From Litchfieldella anticariensis FP35 = DSM 16096 (GTDB lineage: Bacteria; Pseudomonadota; Gammaproteobacteria; Pseudomonadales; Halomonadaceae): 64,000 nucleotides of DNA. A model generated the notes under the pieces. The model was not told the origin of the DNA and searched no databases. It was given only the letters and a program-made list of their open reading frames with translations. Where the stretch lies: NCBI RefSeq assembly GCF_000409775.1, contig NZ_KE332388.1, positions 802,777-866,776 of the forward strand. The letters are read 5' to 3'. Every line of letters starts with the position of its first letter. Position 1 is the first letter of the stretch. The translations under genes and the position numbers were made by a program. Below are positions 29,368-38,492 of the stretch, piece by piece.

Positions 29368-31056
29368 ATGAGCAACCAAGCCTTCGACCAGTCCGCCGAC
29401 TATGTCATCGTCGGCGCTGGCTCGGCCGGCTCGGTCCTCGCTGACCGGCTGAGCGCCGATGGCCAGTACCAAGTGCTGGTATTGGAATTCGGTGGCAAGG
29501 ACAACTCCATCTACATCCAGATGCCCACTGCCTTTTCCATCCCCCTCAACAAGCCACGCTTCGACTGGGGGTTCTATACCGAACCAGAGCCGGGGCTTCA
29601 TGGGCGCCGTATCCATCAGGCCCGCGGCAAGGTGATTGGCGGTTCCTCCTCAATCAACGGCATGGCCTATGTGCGCGGCTGTGCCGGCGATTTCGACGAA
29701 TGGGTCGAACTGGGGGCCAAGGGGTGGAGCTATGCCGAGGTGCTGCCTTACTTCAAGCGCGCCGAGGACTGTGTCTATGGTGCCGATGAATATCGCGCCA
29801 CCGATGGCCCGCTGGGCGTATGCAATGGTAACAACATGAAAAACCCGCTTTACCGCGCCTTCATCGAGGCCGGACGCCAGGCGGGTTATGGCGAAAGCCA
29901 GGACTACAACGGCTACCGCCAGGAAGGATTCTGCCGCATGGACATGACCGTGCGTGACGGGGTGCGCTGCTCCACCGCCAATGCCTATCTCAAGCCGGCG
30001 CTGAAGCGCGACAATCTCAGGCTCGAGATGCACGCCTTGACCACCCGGGTGCTGATGGATGGTGTTCGAGCCGTAGGCGTCGAGTATCGCCAACACGGCA
30101 AGACCGTGCGCGTACAAGCCAAGCGCGAAGTCATCCTCGCTGCCAGCGCCTTCAACTCACCCAAGCTGTTGATGCTCTCCGGCATCGGCCCAGCCGAGCA
30201 TCTCAAGCGACATGGCGTCGAGGTCGTCCACGACCTGCCCGGCGTGGGGCAGAACCTTCACGATCATCTGGAGGTTTGGGTCCAGCAAACTTGTACCCAG
30301 AAAATCACCCTTAACGGCTGGCTCAACCCCTTGTCACAGTTCTTGATCGGCGCCCGTTGGTTCTTGTTCAAAAGTGGCTTGGGCGCCAGCAACCATTTCG
30401 AATCCAACGCCTATATCCGCAGCCGTGCTGGGCTCAAATACCCCGACCTGCAGTACCACTTCCTGGCCGGTGCCATCGCCTACGACGGCTCCAGCGCCGC
30501 CGAAGGTCACGGCTTTCAGGTTCATCTGGGCGCCAACAAGCCCAAGAGCCGCGGCTGGGTACGTCTCAAGTCCAGTGACCCAGCCGATGCGCCGGAAATT
30601 TTCTTCAATTACCTGCACGAAGAAGAAGACAAGCAAGACTATCGCACCGCTCTGCGGTTGACCCGTGAGATCTTCGCCCAACCCGCGTTCGATCCTTACC
30701 GTGGCGAGGAGATTTCCCCTGGCAAGGGGGTGCAAAGCGATCCCGAGATCGATGACTGGGTGGCAGAGACGGCCGAAACAGCCTACCACCCCTGCGGCAG
30801 CTGCCGCATGGGCAGCGATCCCATGGCCGTGGTCGATCCCGAATGTCGCGTGCATGGAATCGACAACTTGCGCGTGGTCGACTCTTCAATCATGCCCAGC
30901 GTTACCAATGGCAATATCAACGCCCCCACCATCATGATCGGTGAGAAAGGGGCCGACCTCATCCTCGGCAGGGAACCACCCGCCCCGTCCGAGGCGCCAG
31001 TATTCACGATGGCAGAGTGGCAAGACAAACAGCGTGAAGGGACACCCGAACGGTGA
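29368..31056 (+). CDS. betA: Choline dehydrogenase
   Basis: 562 residues from the ATG at 29368, which has AAGGAG 7 bases upstream; the frame stays open further upstream into betT. It is a GMC oxidoreductase: FAD-binding GxGxxG at 16-21 (VGAGSAGSVLADRL), the RGKVIGGSSSINGM signature, and the catalytic histidine His474 in HPCGSCRMG. It oxidises choline to betaine aldehyde, passing electrons to the respiratory chain. The betaine aldehyde dehydrogenase gene (betB), its usual partner, is not in the window. It ends flush against the convergent LysR gene. Confidence 0.92.
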   Translation: MSNQAFDQSADYVIVGAGSAGSVLADRLSADGQYQVLVLEFGGKDNSIYIQMPTAFSIPLNKPRFDWGFYTEPEPGLHGRRIHQARGKVIGGSSSINGMAYVRGCAGDFDEWVELGAKGWSYAEVLPYFKRAEDCVYGADEYRATDGPLGVCNGNNMKNPLYRAFIEAGRQAGYGESQDYNGYRQEGFCRMDMTVRDGVRCSTANAYLKPALKRDNLRLEMHALTTRVLMDGVRAVGVEYRQHGKTVRVQAKREVILAASAFNSPKLLMLSGIGPAEHLKRHGVEVVHDLPGVGQNLHDHLEVWVQQTCTQKITLNGWLNPLSQFLIGARWFLFKSGLGASNHFESNAYIRSRAGLKYPDLQYHFLAGAIAYDGSSAAEGHGFQVHLGANKPKSRGWVRLKSSDPADAPEIFFNYLHEEEDKQDYRTALRLTREIFAQPAFDPYRGEEISPGKGVQSDPEIDDWVAETAETAYHPCGSCRMGSDPMAVVDPECRVHGIDNLRVVDSSIMPSVTNGNINAPTIMIGEKGADLILGREPPAPSEAPVFTMAEWQDKQREGTPER

Positions 31057-31953
31057 CTACACATCCTCGAGTTCGGCCCAGCGTGCTCCTACCGTCTCGA
31101 CGGTGAACGCCATGAAGGCGCGAATGCGGGCACTATGGCGCAGATCTGGATGTACCAGCAACCACAGGTCGGTTGCCACTTCCGGGCCAATAGCCAGCAC
31201 GCATTCAAGCTCGCGTTCTTGGCGGGCCATGTAATGCGGCAGCATGGCAAGCCCTGCACCCGCGCGGGCAGCTCCCATTGCCGCGACGACACTATTGGTA
31301 CGTATCGCGACGGCCTCTGACGGCACCCGTTCGTTCAGCCAGCGGCTGCTGGCGAGATGACGAATCATGTCGTTGCCAGCGATGAAACAATGACCTTCCG
31401 GCCGACTTGGGTCGTGTAGCCGAGGACGCTCACGTAGATAGTCGCGAGCGCCATACAGTCCCCAGCGAATGGTGCCCAGTCGGCGCCCAATCAGGTTCTC
31501 CGGCGGCGCTTCGGTGGGGCGAATGGCGACATCCGCTTCACGTCGGGCTAGATCCAGAAAGGCATTGACGATCAATAGTTCCAATTCGATGCCTGAATAG
31601 CGTTCGCAGAACCCGGCAAACAAGGGCGCAAGGAAGCCATTTGCCAGGGTATCGGTCGTGGTGACGCAGATCCGTCCGGAGAGTCGCACGTCCCGCCCGC
31701 GCAATTCCCTCTCGACGGCCTGGGTCTCTTCCTCCACACGCTCGGCGCGATGCCGCATGATCTCACCCGCTGCCGTCAGCACATAGCCTTCCGGTAGCCG
31801 CTCGAACAGCCGAACCTCCAGCCCTGTTTCCATGGCATTGAGCCGCCGAAACACGGTCGAGTGGTTGACACCAAGCGTGCGTGACGCCCCGGCAAGCGTG
31901 CCGGCACGCGCAATCGCAAGAAACAGTCGCAGGTCATCCCAGGCAAGACGCAT
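31057..31953 (-). CDS. LysR-family regulator, divergent from a rhodanese gene
   Basis: 298 residues when started at the ATG at 31953 (MRLAWDDLRLFLAIARAG), the usual LysR beginning; upstream in-frame starts (ATG 31965, TTG 31983) fall inside a perfect dyad that looks like its operator. The HTH GTLAGASRTLGVNHSTVFRRL and an effector domain are present. It is divergent from the rhodanese gene across about 135 bases, and is the more likely regulator of that gene than of the convergent betTA. Confidence 0.84.
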   Translation of the reverse strand: MRLAWDDLRLFLAIARAGTLAGASRTLGVNHSTVFRRLNAMETGLEVRLFERLPEGYVLTAAGEIMRHRAERVEEETQAVERELRGRDVRLSGRICVTTTDTLANGFLAPLFAGFCERYSGIELELLIVNAFLDLARREADVAIRPTEAPPENLIGRRLGTIRWGLYGARDYLRERPRLHDPSRPEGHCFIAGNDMIRHLASSRWLNERVPSEAVAIRTNSVVAAMGAARAGAGLAMLPHYMARQERELECVLAIGPEVATDLWLLVHPDLRHSARIRAFMAFTVETVGARWAELEDV

Positions 31954-31964
31954 GTTTTGCACCA

Positions 31965-31983
31965 TTGCAATACTTGATTGCAA
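31965..31983. promoter_or_regulatory. Perfect dyad, likely LysR operator
   Basis: TTGCAAT-ACTTG-ATTGCAA is a perfect 7-bp inverted repeat with a 5-base centre, the T-N11-A type of site bound by LysR regulators. It lies 12 bases upstream of the chosen LysR start and between that gene and the rhodanese gene. Confidence 0.62.
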
Positions 31984-32088
31984 ATATCGTCCATTTCATT
32001 GCGCTACCGCAAGACCTACGCTTCTCTTCACGTTGTCAAGACAACGAGTCCATAGGCATGGCGAATAGCCGACACTTGGAGCATGAAA

Positions 32089-32415
32089 ATGAAGACGATC
32101 AGCCGTGAAGCGCTTGTCGCTCGACTCAATGGCCCGAATCAGCCGACGCTGGTGGAAGCCCTGCCGGAGAAGTATTTTCGACAGTGGCACCTGCCGAATG
32201 CCATCAACATCAACCATGATCAGGTCAAGCAGCTCGCCTCGGACCTGTTACCGGACAAGGACGCCGAACTGGTGGTGTATTGCGCCAGCGAGACCTGCCA
32301 GAACTCGCATATGGTCGCCAATCAGCTCGTTGCACTGGGCTATAACGACGTTAGTGTCTACAAGGGAGGCAAGGCGGATTGGGAAGCCGCTCAACTGCCA
32401 GCGGAAACCGCCTAG
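32089..32415 (+). CDS. Single-domain rhodanese-like protein
   Basis: 108 residues from the ATG at 32089, chosen because GGAG lies 7 bases upstream; the ATG two codons earlier is too close to it. The rhodanese fold is seen in TLVEALPEKYFRQWHLPNAININ and the active-site segment LVVYCASETCQNS, which corresponds to Cys65 and Cys70 in this numbering. It would carry a persulfide sulfur for sulfur transfer or cyanide/sulfide detoxification. It is followed by a clear terminator, so it is a single-gene unit divergent from a LysR regulator. Confidence 0.85.
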   Translation: MKTISREALVARLNGPNQPTLVEALPEKYFRQWHLPNAININHDQVKQLASDLLPDKDAELVVYCASETCQNSHMVANQLVALGYNDVSVYKGGKADWEAAQLPAETA

Positions 32416-32449
32416 ACATTGCTTACTTTCGACACGTCCGATTGACAGG

Positions 32450-32477
32450 CCCGCCGGCTTTCCAAGCCGGCGGGTTT
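32450..32477 (+). terminator. Rho-independent terminator of the rhodanese gene
   Basis: A perfect 11-bp stem, CCCGCCGGCTT and AAGCCGGCGGG, with a 3-base loop, is followed by TTTCT, 34 bases after the stop codon. Confidence 0.82.
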
Positions 32478-32593
32478 CTCACTCCAAAGATGGCTTTCAT
32501 GTTTCGGCCATCCTGAGCGAGCCTTTACTTCGCCGTAACGTCACTAACCGAGCAACGCTTGCTACGCTTTCCCTGATATTCCGAGGCACCCCA

Positions 32594-32609
32594 GTAAGTC
32601 CTTACTTAC
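32594..32609. promoter_or_regulatory. Possible operator dyad upstream of the glyoxalase-fold gene
   Basis: GTAAG and CTTAC form an inverted repeat with a 6-base centre, inside AGTAAGTCCTTACTTACAG. Dyads of this form are bound by HxlR- and TetR-type repressors, but none is encoded next to it. Confidence 0.35.
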
Positions 32610-32654
32610 AGACCATCAGAGTAAACGGTATACCTTGCCGTCAGGAGTGACATC

Positions 32655-33059
32655 ATGGAGTTTCTCGTCAATCTGGATGTGGACGATCTCGAGCGAGCCA
32701 TCGGGTTCTACACTGCTGCCTTCGGACTCGAGGTCGGTCGACGGTTCGGCGGCGACGTCGCGGAATTGGTCGGCGGACCGACGCCACTCTATCTGCTGGC
32801 CAAACACGCCGACACTCCGGCCTGGAAGAACGCAGCACAGCACCGCCATTACGGCCGGCACTGGACCCCGCTCCATCTGGACTTCGTGATCGACGATATC
32901 GACATGGCCGTGGAGGCGGCCGTCGCTGCCGGCGCCGAGTTGGAACAACCGATCACCACCCATGAGTGGGGCCGTCTAGCGCTGATGGCCGACCCCTTCG
33001 GTCATGGTTTTTGCTTTGTGCAGTTTCTCGGGCGCGGCTATGACGAGATCGCCGACTAG
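32655..33059 (+). CDS. VOC-superfamily (glyoxalase/bleomycin-resistance fold) protein
   Basis: 134 residues with two beta-alpha-beta-beta-beta modules. The first begins MEFLVNLDVDDLERAIGFYTAAFGLEVGRRF; the second contains LHLDFVIDDIDMAVEAAVAAGAELEQP and ends LMADPFGHGFCFVQF, a common VOC ending with a metal-ligand position. Such proteins are glyoxalases, dioxygenases or drug-binding proteins; this one cannot be assigned further. AGGAG lies 7 bases before the start. Confidence 0.82.
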   Translation: MEFLVNLDVDDLERAIGFYTAAFGLEVGRRFGGDVAELVGGPTPLYLLAKHADTPAWKNAAQHRHYGRHWTPLHLDFVIDDIDMAVEAAVAAGAELEQPITTHEWGRLALMADPFGHGFCFVQFLGRGYDEIAD

Positions 33060-33099
33060 TATCGGGGATCATCTCGTCGGCATCCATTCGGCTAAAAAG

Positions 33100-33122
33100 C
33101 CGGGGAGGACGACCCTCCCCGG
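33100..33122. terminator. Hairpin between convergent VOC and GST genes
   Basis: CCGGGGAGG and CCTCCCCGG form a perfect 9-bp stem with a 5-base loop, 40 bases after the VOC stop and 13 bases before the GST stop. An A-run precedes it on the plus strand (T-run on the minus side), so it probably terminates the GST transcript best. Confidence 0.65.
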
Positions 33123-33135
33123 AGTCCCGCCTTTC

Positions 33136-33843
33136 TCAAGCGACCAGACGCGAACGCAACTCCTCCAGGGTGACATGGCCATAAAAGTGCCCCCGCCCCG
33201 TGGCGGGCTCGCCGCGCTCGATGGCATCGGCAAAGCTCACCGCCGGATCCTCCCTGAGCTTGATAAGGTGGCGGGCCAAGTGTGGATATTCGCGGGGCAT
33301 GTCGAACAGACGGTGATACTCCGCCCAGCGAGCGATACCGACGAAGTAGGCATCCGCTATGCTGCGCTCATCGCCCAGCAGCCACTCACGATCGGCCAGC
33401 AAGCCATTGAGATAAGCACAGCCCTCAGCGACTTTCTCGCGGCCCAACCGGCGCAGTAGCGCCTGCTCCACGCCATTCAATCCCTGGGTCTCATAGAGCG
33501 CCCATAGCGGATTGAAAGCCGAGAAGAAGTCGGTGTTAAGGTAGGCTAACATCTGGTTCAAGCGATCGAATTCCCGGCTGCCCTGCTCGAAGCCCAGCCG
33601 CGTGCTGAGATCGCGTGCCGCCAGGTGTTGCAGAATCGCCAGGCTCTCGCTAAGCGGCTCGCCATCTTCAAGCAATAAAGACGGGGTCTGGAACAGGGGA
33701 TTCACCTTGGCGAAGAGCGGATCCCAGGGTTGTTCCAGCATTTCGATGCGGCACAGCCGGTAGGGCTGGCCGAGCCACTCGAGTGCCACGATAGTGCCGA
33801 ACGAGCAGCCTTGCGGTACGCCATAGAAGAGAACGGGTTCCAT
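33136..33843 (-). CDS. Glutathione S-transferase family protein
   Basis: 235 residues from the ATG at 33843, with AAGGAG upstream. A thioredoxin-like N-terminal domain (VLFYGVPQGCSFGTIVALEWLGQPYRL, with PSLLLEDGEPLSESLAIL as the glutathione-binding cis-Pro and Glu-Ser motif) is joined to an all-helical C-terminal domain. Members conjugate or transfer glutathione; a Cys-Ser near the first helix (GCSF) suggests a beta- or omega-like active site. It is divergent from the WYL regulator gene, which may control it. Confidence 0.85.
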   Translation of the reverse strand: MEPVLFYGVPQGCSFGTIVALEWLGQPYRLCRIEMLEQPWDPLFAKVNPLFQTPSLLLEDGEPLSESLAILQHLAARDLSTRLGFEQGSREFDRLNQMLAYLNTDFFSAFNPLWALYETQGLNGVEQALLRRLGREKVAEGCAYLNGLLADREWLLGDERSIADAYFVGIARWAEYHRLFDMPREYPHLARHLIKLREDPAVSFADAIERGEPATGRGHFYGHVTLEELRSRLVA

Positions 33844-33957
33844 TGTCTTGCTCCTTGCTGAGTTTGGTAATGAAAGCCAGGCCTCTGCGGCTGGCCTTGT
33901 CAGCAAGGTAATGGCTAAATAGGGCAAATAGCGTCCTATTAAAGGCGGAAGATCAGC

Positions 33958-34911
33958 TTGGCCAACCCCACCGTTCGTGTCCTCACGCTACTGGAACTGC
34001 TGCAGACCCACCGCCACATGAGCGGCCGTGAACTGGCTGAGCGGCTGGACATCGACCGTCGTACGCTGCGACGTTACATCCAGGCCTTGGAGGAGCTCGG
34101 TATTCCCGTCACCACTGAGCGGGGGCGGCACGGCGGCTACCGCCTGATGCCCGGCTTCAAGCTGCCGCCGCTGATGCTGACCAGCGAAGAGGCGCTTGCC
34201 GTCTCGCTGGGGCTACTCGCCATACGGGGACTGGGCATTGCCGAGACAGCTCCGGCGCAGGAAACCGCGCGGGCCAAACTGGAGCGGGTCATGTCCGCCA
34301 AGTTGAAGCGCCAGGCGCACGCCCTGAGCGAGAGCGCACGGCTTGAACTGCCTTCGGCACGCGCGCCTGGCGACGAACGCCTGCTGATCCTGTTCGCTAC
34401 CGCCACCCAGGCCCGCCAGCGGGTCCGGCTCGACTATTGCGACGACCGGGAGCAGCACACCCGGCGTGTGCTCAATCCCTATGGGCTGGTCTTTCGCGGC
34501 GGGCGCTGGTACGTCAGTGGCTGGTGCCACCTGCGCCGCGACCTGCGCAGCTTCCGCCTGGATCGCATCGCCGAGGCCACGCTGCTCGAGGCCAGCTTCG
34601 AGCGACCGGTCGATTTCGATCCCGCCGAGCATTTGCACCGCAGCATCGCCAGCCTGCCTCGCGCCAGCGCCGTCAGCGTGCGCTTGCACACCGACCTTGC
34701 CCATGCCGTAGAAGAGCTGGGCCATAATATCGGCGTGTTCACGCCCGACGGAAGCGAAGTGATGCTGCACGCCCACACCGACAGCCTGGCCTGGTTTGCC
34801 CGCCAGTTGGCCCGCCAGCCCTTCGACTTCGAGATCCTCGACCCACCCGGGCTGCGCGATGCCCTCTCGGAGCAAGCCACCCGCCTTCAGCGGCTAGCGG
34901 AAAGAAAATGA
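33958..34911 (+). CDS. WYL-domain transcriptional regulator (DeoR-like HTH)
   Basis: 317 residues, apparently from a TTG start with GGAAG upstream. The N-terminal winged HTH reads LLELLQTHRHMSGRELAERLDIDRRTLRRYIQ; the WYL-type domain contains NPYGLVFRGGRWYVSGWCHLRRDLRSFRLDRI, where W-Y-L positions are partly substituted (WYV). These regulators sense small molecules or DNA-damage products. The gene overlaps the following VOC gene by ATGA and is divergent from the GST gene. Confidence 0.86.
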   Translation: MANPTVRVLTLLELLQTHRHMSGRELAERLDIDRRTLRRYIQALEELGIPVTTERGRHGGYRLMPGFKLPPLMLTSEEALAVSLGLLAIRGLGIAETAPAQETARAKLERVMSAKLKRQAHALSESARLELPSARAPGDERLLILFATATQARQRVRLDYCDDREQHTRRVLNPYGLVFRGGRWYVSGWCHLRRDLRSFRLDRIAEATLLEASFERPVDFDPAEHLHRSIASLPRASAVSVRLHTDLAHAVEELGHNIGVFTPDGSEVMLHAHTDSLAWFARQLARQPFDFEILDPPGLRDALSEQATRLQRLAERK

Positions 34912-35423
34912 GCGATCGAGTCGAAATCGACTACGGTGAATCGACGAAGGGAAGTAACACCTACAACAACCCCCTGGAGATCCACTATACAGCTTTCTAC
35001 CTACCTGATCTTCGACGCAATTGCCGCGAAGCCTTCGAGTTCTACCAGCGTTGCTTCGATACCAAGCTAGAGGCCATGGCCACCTACGCCGAAATACCTG
35101 CCAGCGAAGGCATGGAGATACCCGAAGGAGCCGGTAACATGGTCATGCACGCCCGACTGCGCATCGGCAACCAAACCTTGATGGCCTCGGACAACTCCCC
35201 TGCCTGCCCCGCACCCTATGAAGGCATCAAGGGCGCGAGTATTGCGGTTGGTGTCAACTCGGTAGAGGAGACCGAACGGCTCTTCAACACCCTGGCCGAC
35301 AATGGCACCGTGCAGATGCCGCTCGAGGAGACCTTCTGGGCGCATCGCTTCGGCATGCTGATGGACCGATTCGGCGTTGCCTGGATGATTAATTACGACA
35401 AGGAAGCGCAGGTAGCCATCTAA
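34908..35423 (+). CDS. PhnB-like VOC protein, coupled to the WYL regulator
   Basis: 171 residues. The core (about 27-165) matches PhnB/3-demethylubiquinone-9 3-methyltransferase-like VOC proteins: AFEFYQRCFDTKLEAMATYAE, HARLRIGNQTLMASDNSP and the C-terminal TVQMPLEETFWAHRFGMLMDRFGVAWMIN. A 26-residue hydrophilic N-terminal extension precedes it. It is homologous to the protein at 44.7 kb but lacks the ECF42-type promoter found there. Its start overlaps the WYL gene stop (ATGA), so the two are coupled. Confidence 0.83.
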   Translation: MSDRVEIDYGESTKGSNTYNNPLEIHYTAFYLPDLRRNCREAFEFYQRCFDTKLEAMATYAEIPASEGMEIPEGAGNMVMHARLRIGNQTLMASDNSPACPAPYEGIKGASIAVGVNSVEETERLFNTLADNGTVQMPLEETFWAHRFGMLMDRFGVAWMINYDKEAQVAI

Positions 35424-35476
35424 GACTTTGCCTGAAAAGTCATGACCCCGCTCCCTCCCCTCGCCGATCATCTGGC

Positions 35477-36406
35477 TCAATAGGCCGACAAACTCAGACG
35501 ACCGATAATGTCAGGTCCACGCGGTACGATACCAACTGGATTGATCGTCTGTTGGCTCGCGTAGTAATGGTTCAGTATTTCCTTCATATGTACCGTTTCA
35601 CTCACCCCAGGCAATGAATAGAACCGCCTGGCGAAGGCCCATAGACGAGGGTAATCGTAGGCATGTCGCCAATTACACTTGAAATGAGTGTGATAGACAG
35701 CATCGAAGCGAATCAGCGTGACGAAGAGGCGAATGTCGACTTCCGTGAGACGGTCACCAAACAGCCAGTCGTCGTCCGGAAAGGTCGCCTCCAGAATGTC
35801 CAAAGCTTCGAAGAGGCTTGCCACGGCCCGGTCATAGCGCTGCTGATCCGATGCAAAGCCCGCCTGGTAGACGCCATGGTTAATATATTCCCGTATGAAG
35901 GCACTCACCTTACCCAACGACTTGGCGAGATCCTCTGGATAAAGGCGCGGCGTGGCCGGCGCCAGGCGTACGAAAGCGCTGTCCAGCATGAGAAAGATGT
36001 CCGTCGAGTCATTACTGACGATCTGGCTTGTCTTCTTGTCCCATAGCACGGGCACCGTGATCCGTCCTTCATATTGCGGACGAGTCTGTTGATAGATGTC
36101 TGCCAGCGTATCTGCCCGGGACACCGGATCCGGTGGGTCGAATCGCCAACCGCGTGCGCCCAGTAAGGGAGCCACGCGGCTGACCGACACGATGTTCTGA
36201 AGCCGCTTCAATGCACGCCCCAGCAAGACATAATGGGAAAAGGGGCAGGCATAGGAGACGAATAGGTGGTAGCGGCCTTTCTCCGGCACAAACTCGTCGA
36301 TACCGTCGTCAGAGATCATATGGCGGAACTCGCTTTCCGCCATATGATCGCGCGACTCAAGCTGCACCGAACCCTCTTCGATCACCCGAAGGAGTCGCTC
36401 ACTCAT
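35477..36406 (-). CDS. Glutathionyl-hydroquinone reductase (xi-class GST)
   Basis: 309 residues, the length of this family (YqjG/PcpF/ECM4). The N-terminal thioredoxin-like domain has the catalytic cysteine Cys54 in [16 protein letters not shown], corresponding to the CPW(A/C)HR motif of the class. The remaining helical domain ends in [13 protein letters not shown], close to the typical C terminus. These enzymes remove glutathione from glutathionyl-hydroquinones and so recover glutathione after quinone conjugation. It is coupled by ATGA overlap to wrbA, a quinone reductase, which makes a two-gene quinone detoxification operon. Confidence 0.87.
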   Translation of the reverse strand: MSERLLRVIEEGSVQLESRDHMAESEFRHMISDDGIDEFVPEKGRYHLFVSYACPFSHYVLLGRALKRLQNIVSVSRVAPLLGARGWRFDPPDPVSRADTLADIYQQTRPQYEGRITVPVLWDKKTSQIVSNDSTDIFLMLDSAFVRLAPATPRLYPEDLAKSLGKVSAFIREYINHGVYQAGFASDQQRYDRAVASLFEALDILEATFPDDDWLFGDRLTEVDIRLFVTLIRFDAVYHTHFKCNWRHAYDYPRLWAFARRFYSLPGVSETVHMKEILNHYYASQQTINPVGIVPRGPDIIGRLSLSAY

Positions 36407-37017
36407 TCGACCTCCCCTCGGTTGGCCAGCTTCCCGGCAATGCCGGCGACATGGCGTCCCTGGAATCTGGCACCGTCCAGCTCGATGGCCGAGGGCCGAC
36501 GACTATCATCGGATCCTGAGATCGTTGCGGCTCCGTAGGGTGAGCCGCCGAGAATCTCGTCCATACCCATCTGCCCCTCGAAACTATATGGCAGGCCAAC
36601 CACTACCATGCCGAGATGGAATAGGACCGTTTGAAAGGTAAGGATCGTCGACTCCTGACCACCATGTTGCGAACCCGACGAGGTGAAGACCGACCCGGTC
36701 TTGCCGATGAACTTCCCCTCGAACCACATATCTCCGGTCTGGTCGAGGAAGTTCTTCATCTGTGCAGTCATGTTCCCATAGCGGGTAGGGGTACCGAAGA
36801 TGATGGCATCGTAGTCGGCCAGTTCCTCGACCGTTGCCACGGGTGCCGGCTGGTCGAGCTTGTATCCCGCCGCCTGTGCCACTTCCGTCGGCACCAACTC
36901 GGGCACGCGCTTCACGGTAACGTGACTACCGGCTTCCCTGGCCCCCTCGGCTACGGCATGCGCCATTGTCTCGATATGGCCGTAGGAGGAGTAATAGAGG
37001 ACTAGCACACTGGTCAT
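36403..37017 (-). CDS. wrbA: NAD(P)H:quinone oxidoreductase WrbA
   Basis: 204 residues from the ATG at 37017, which has AGGAG upstream; earlier in-frame codons lack one. The flavodoxin-like fold shows [23 protein letters not shown] (FMN phosphate loop) and [22 protein letters not shown], signatures of WrbA, and the [24 protein letters not shown] segment of the quinone site. It reduces quinones by two electrons with NAD(P)H. It is divergent from a LysR gene at 37128, with a palindromic operator between. Confidence 0.93.
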   Translation of the reverse strand: MTSVLVLYYSSYGHIETMAHAVAEGAREAGSHVTVKRVPELVPTEVAQAAGYKLDQPAPVATVEELADYDAIIFGTPTRYGNMTAQMKNFLDQTGDMWFEGKFIGKTGSVFTSSGSQHGGQESTILTFQTVLFHLGMVVVGLPYSFEGQMGMDEILGGSPYGAATISGSDDSRRPSAIELDGARFQGRHVAGIAGKLANRGEVE

Positions 37018-37083
37018 CGTAAGCTCCTGTCTTCCGATTTGGGTGGGTACGGCAACCAGTGTAGTGTTGCTATATTTATTGGA

Positions 37084-37093
37084 AACAGCTGTT
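37084..37093. promoter_or_regulatory. Palindrome between wrbA and a LysR gene
   Basis: AACAGCTGTT is a perfect 10-bp palindrome midway between the wrbA start and the LysR start, 67 and 35 bases away. It is a plausible regulator half-site, but not diagnostic on its own. Confidence 0.35.
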
Positions 37094-37127
37094 AATGAAC
37101 AATGGTGTTGATCAAAGGACAACGCAA

Positions 37128-38075
37128 ATGCTGCCTGAATCGAGCGCCCTCGCTACCTTTGCGCTGGTGGTGGAAACCGGCAATTTCACACGGGCCGCCG
37201 AGCGGCTCGGGGTATCGAAATCGGTTGTCACCCGGCGCATCTCGGCACTGGAAGCCAGCCTGAACGTGAAACTGTTCAACCGCACGACACACCATGTCAC
37301 CCCGACCGATATCGCCCTCGCCTTTTATGAGCGCACCCGTCGCATCCTCGACGACCTCGATGAAGCCGTCGACGCCGTTACCTCGGCCTCTGCGGAGCCG
37401 CGAGGCCTGGTGCGCATGGCGGCACCGCTTGCCTTTACCACCATGCACGTGATGCCAGCCGTTGCCACGCTGCTGGAGCAGCATCCTCGATTCGAAGTAC
37501 AAGTTGAGCAGGACGATCGCTACCTGGACTTGGTCGCAGAAGGCTTCGACATGGCCATCCGCATCGGAGCGCTCAAGGATTCAACCTTGGTCGCTCGCCG
37601 GTTGGCCCCCATTCGCCGGCTGGTCGTTTGCAGCCCCGAATATGCCAATCGGCATGGCATTCCCGCCACGCCACAGGAACTCCACGCTCACGACTGTCTC
37701 ATTTACACTAATGCCACCCCGGCAGAACAATGGCGCTTCCTGGTCGACGGTAAGTGGGAATCGATTCGTACCAAGGGGCGGTTCAAGGGCAACAACGCCG
37801 AGATGCTGCGTGACGCCGCTCTCAGGGGCCTGGGCCTGGCGGCCCTTCCAGCCTTCATCGTGGGTAAGGAGGTCGACCGCGGCGACTTGCAGGCGGTCCT
37901 GCTGGACTATCCGCTGAAGGATTCGACACTCTATGCGGTTTATCCGCCGACACGGCGCCTCGCGACCAAGGTACGCACCGTCGTCGACTTCTTCGCCGAG
38001 CGCTTCGCCGGCCAGCCGTACTGGGAGCCGCAAATTCTGCATAATCGGCATGAGAGCGACAGGCGACGCAGCTAG
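37128..38075 (+). CDS. LysR-family regulator next to wrbA
   Basis: 315 residues from the ATG at 37128, which has AAGGA 10 bases upstream. An ATG at 37095 would add 11 residues but lies beside the palindrome. The HTH ([32 protein letters not shown] in outline) and [18 protein letters not shown] linker are of the CrgA/DmlR-type LysR subgroup. It is divergent from the wrbA operon and likely regulates it, possibly in response to quinones. Confidence 0.86.
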   Translation: MLPESSALATFALVVETGNFTRAAERLGVSKSVVTRRISALEASLNVKLFNRTTHHVTPTDIALAFYERTRRILDDLDEAVDAVTSASAEPRGLVRMAAPLAFTTMHVMPAVATLLEQHPRFEVQVEQDDRYLDLVAEGFDMAIRIGALKDSTLVARRLAPIRRLVVCSPEYANRHGIPATPQELHAHDCLIYTNATPAEQWRFLVDGKWESIRTKGRFKGNNAEMLRDAALRGLGLAALPAFIVGKEVDRGDLQAVLLDYPLKDSTLYAVYPPTRRLATKVRTVVDFFAERFAGQPYWEPQILHNRHESDRRRS

Positions 38076-38180
38076 ATGTGACCTCTAGGTAGGTTGTTCA
38101 TCCGGAGCCTATCTGGACAATAGGAGGTGCAACCCAAACCAACCACCTCCAGCCTCAGGCCAAGCCGATACGATACCGGC

Positions 38181-38487
38181 TCAGGTCGTCCGGATGCGCT
38201 GAGCCTCGTCATACATAGTCGGCTTGGAGGTCAATGCTTCCCAGCCTGCCATTGCCGCCTTGGCGATGTCCCCAAGTTGCGCACGGGTTGCACCATCCCG
38301 CGCTTGAATCGAGAGCCCCTGTAATACAGTAGTGTAGTAAGCCGTGATGACATTGCAGCCGGTCTCCTCAGCCAGTTCGCCTTCCGCCACTGCACGCTCC
38401 AAACGCTGACGAAGCACGTTGCGAGTTTCCGCCCGTTGAACAGCAAGATATTCGCGAGTACCGGCGTTCTCCGGTGAGCCAATCCTC
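38181..38487 (-). pseudogene. C-terminal remnant of a TetR-family regulator
   Basis: The minus frame gives about 100 residues resembling the ligand domain of TetR proteins: GSPENAGTREYLAVQRAETR, then LRQRLERAVAEGEL and SIQARDGATRAQL, which closely matches the intact TetR at 25.6 kb (SIQARDGASR). The DNA-binding domain is missing: the similarity stops near 38487, where an unrelated sigma-factor fragment begins on the other strand. No start codon with a ribosome site is credible. Confidence 0.7.
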
Positions 38488-38492
38488 TATGA

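Noticed and set aside
38041-38180. GGAGGTG/CACCTCC inverted repeat after the wrbA-linked LysR gene
   Set aside because: Only seven pairs around a loop of about 13 bases with no T-run; too weak to call a terminator.
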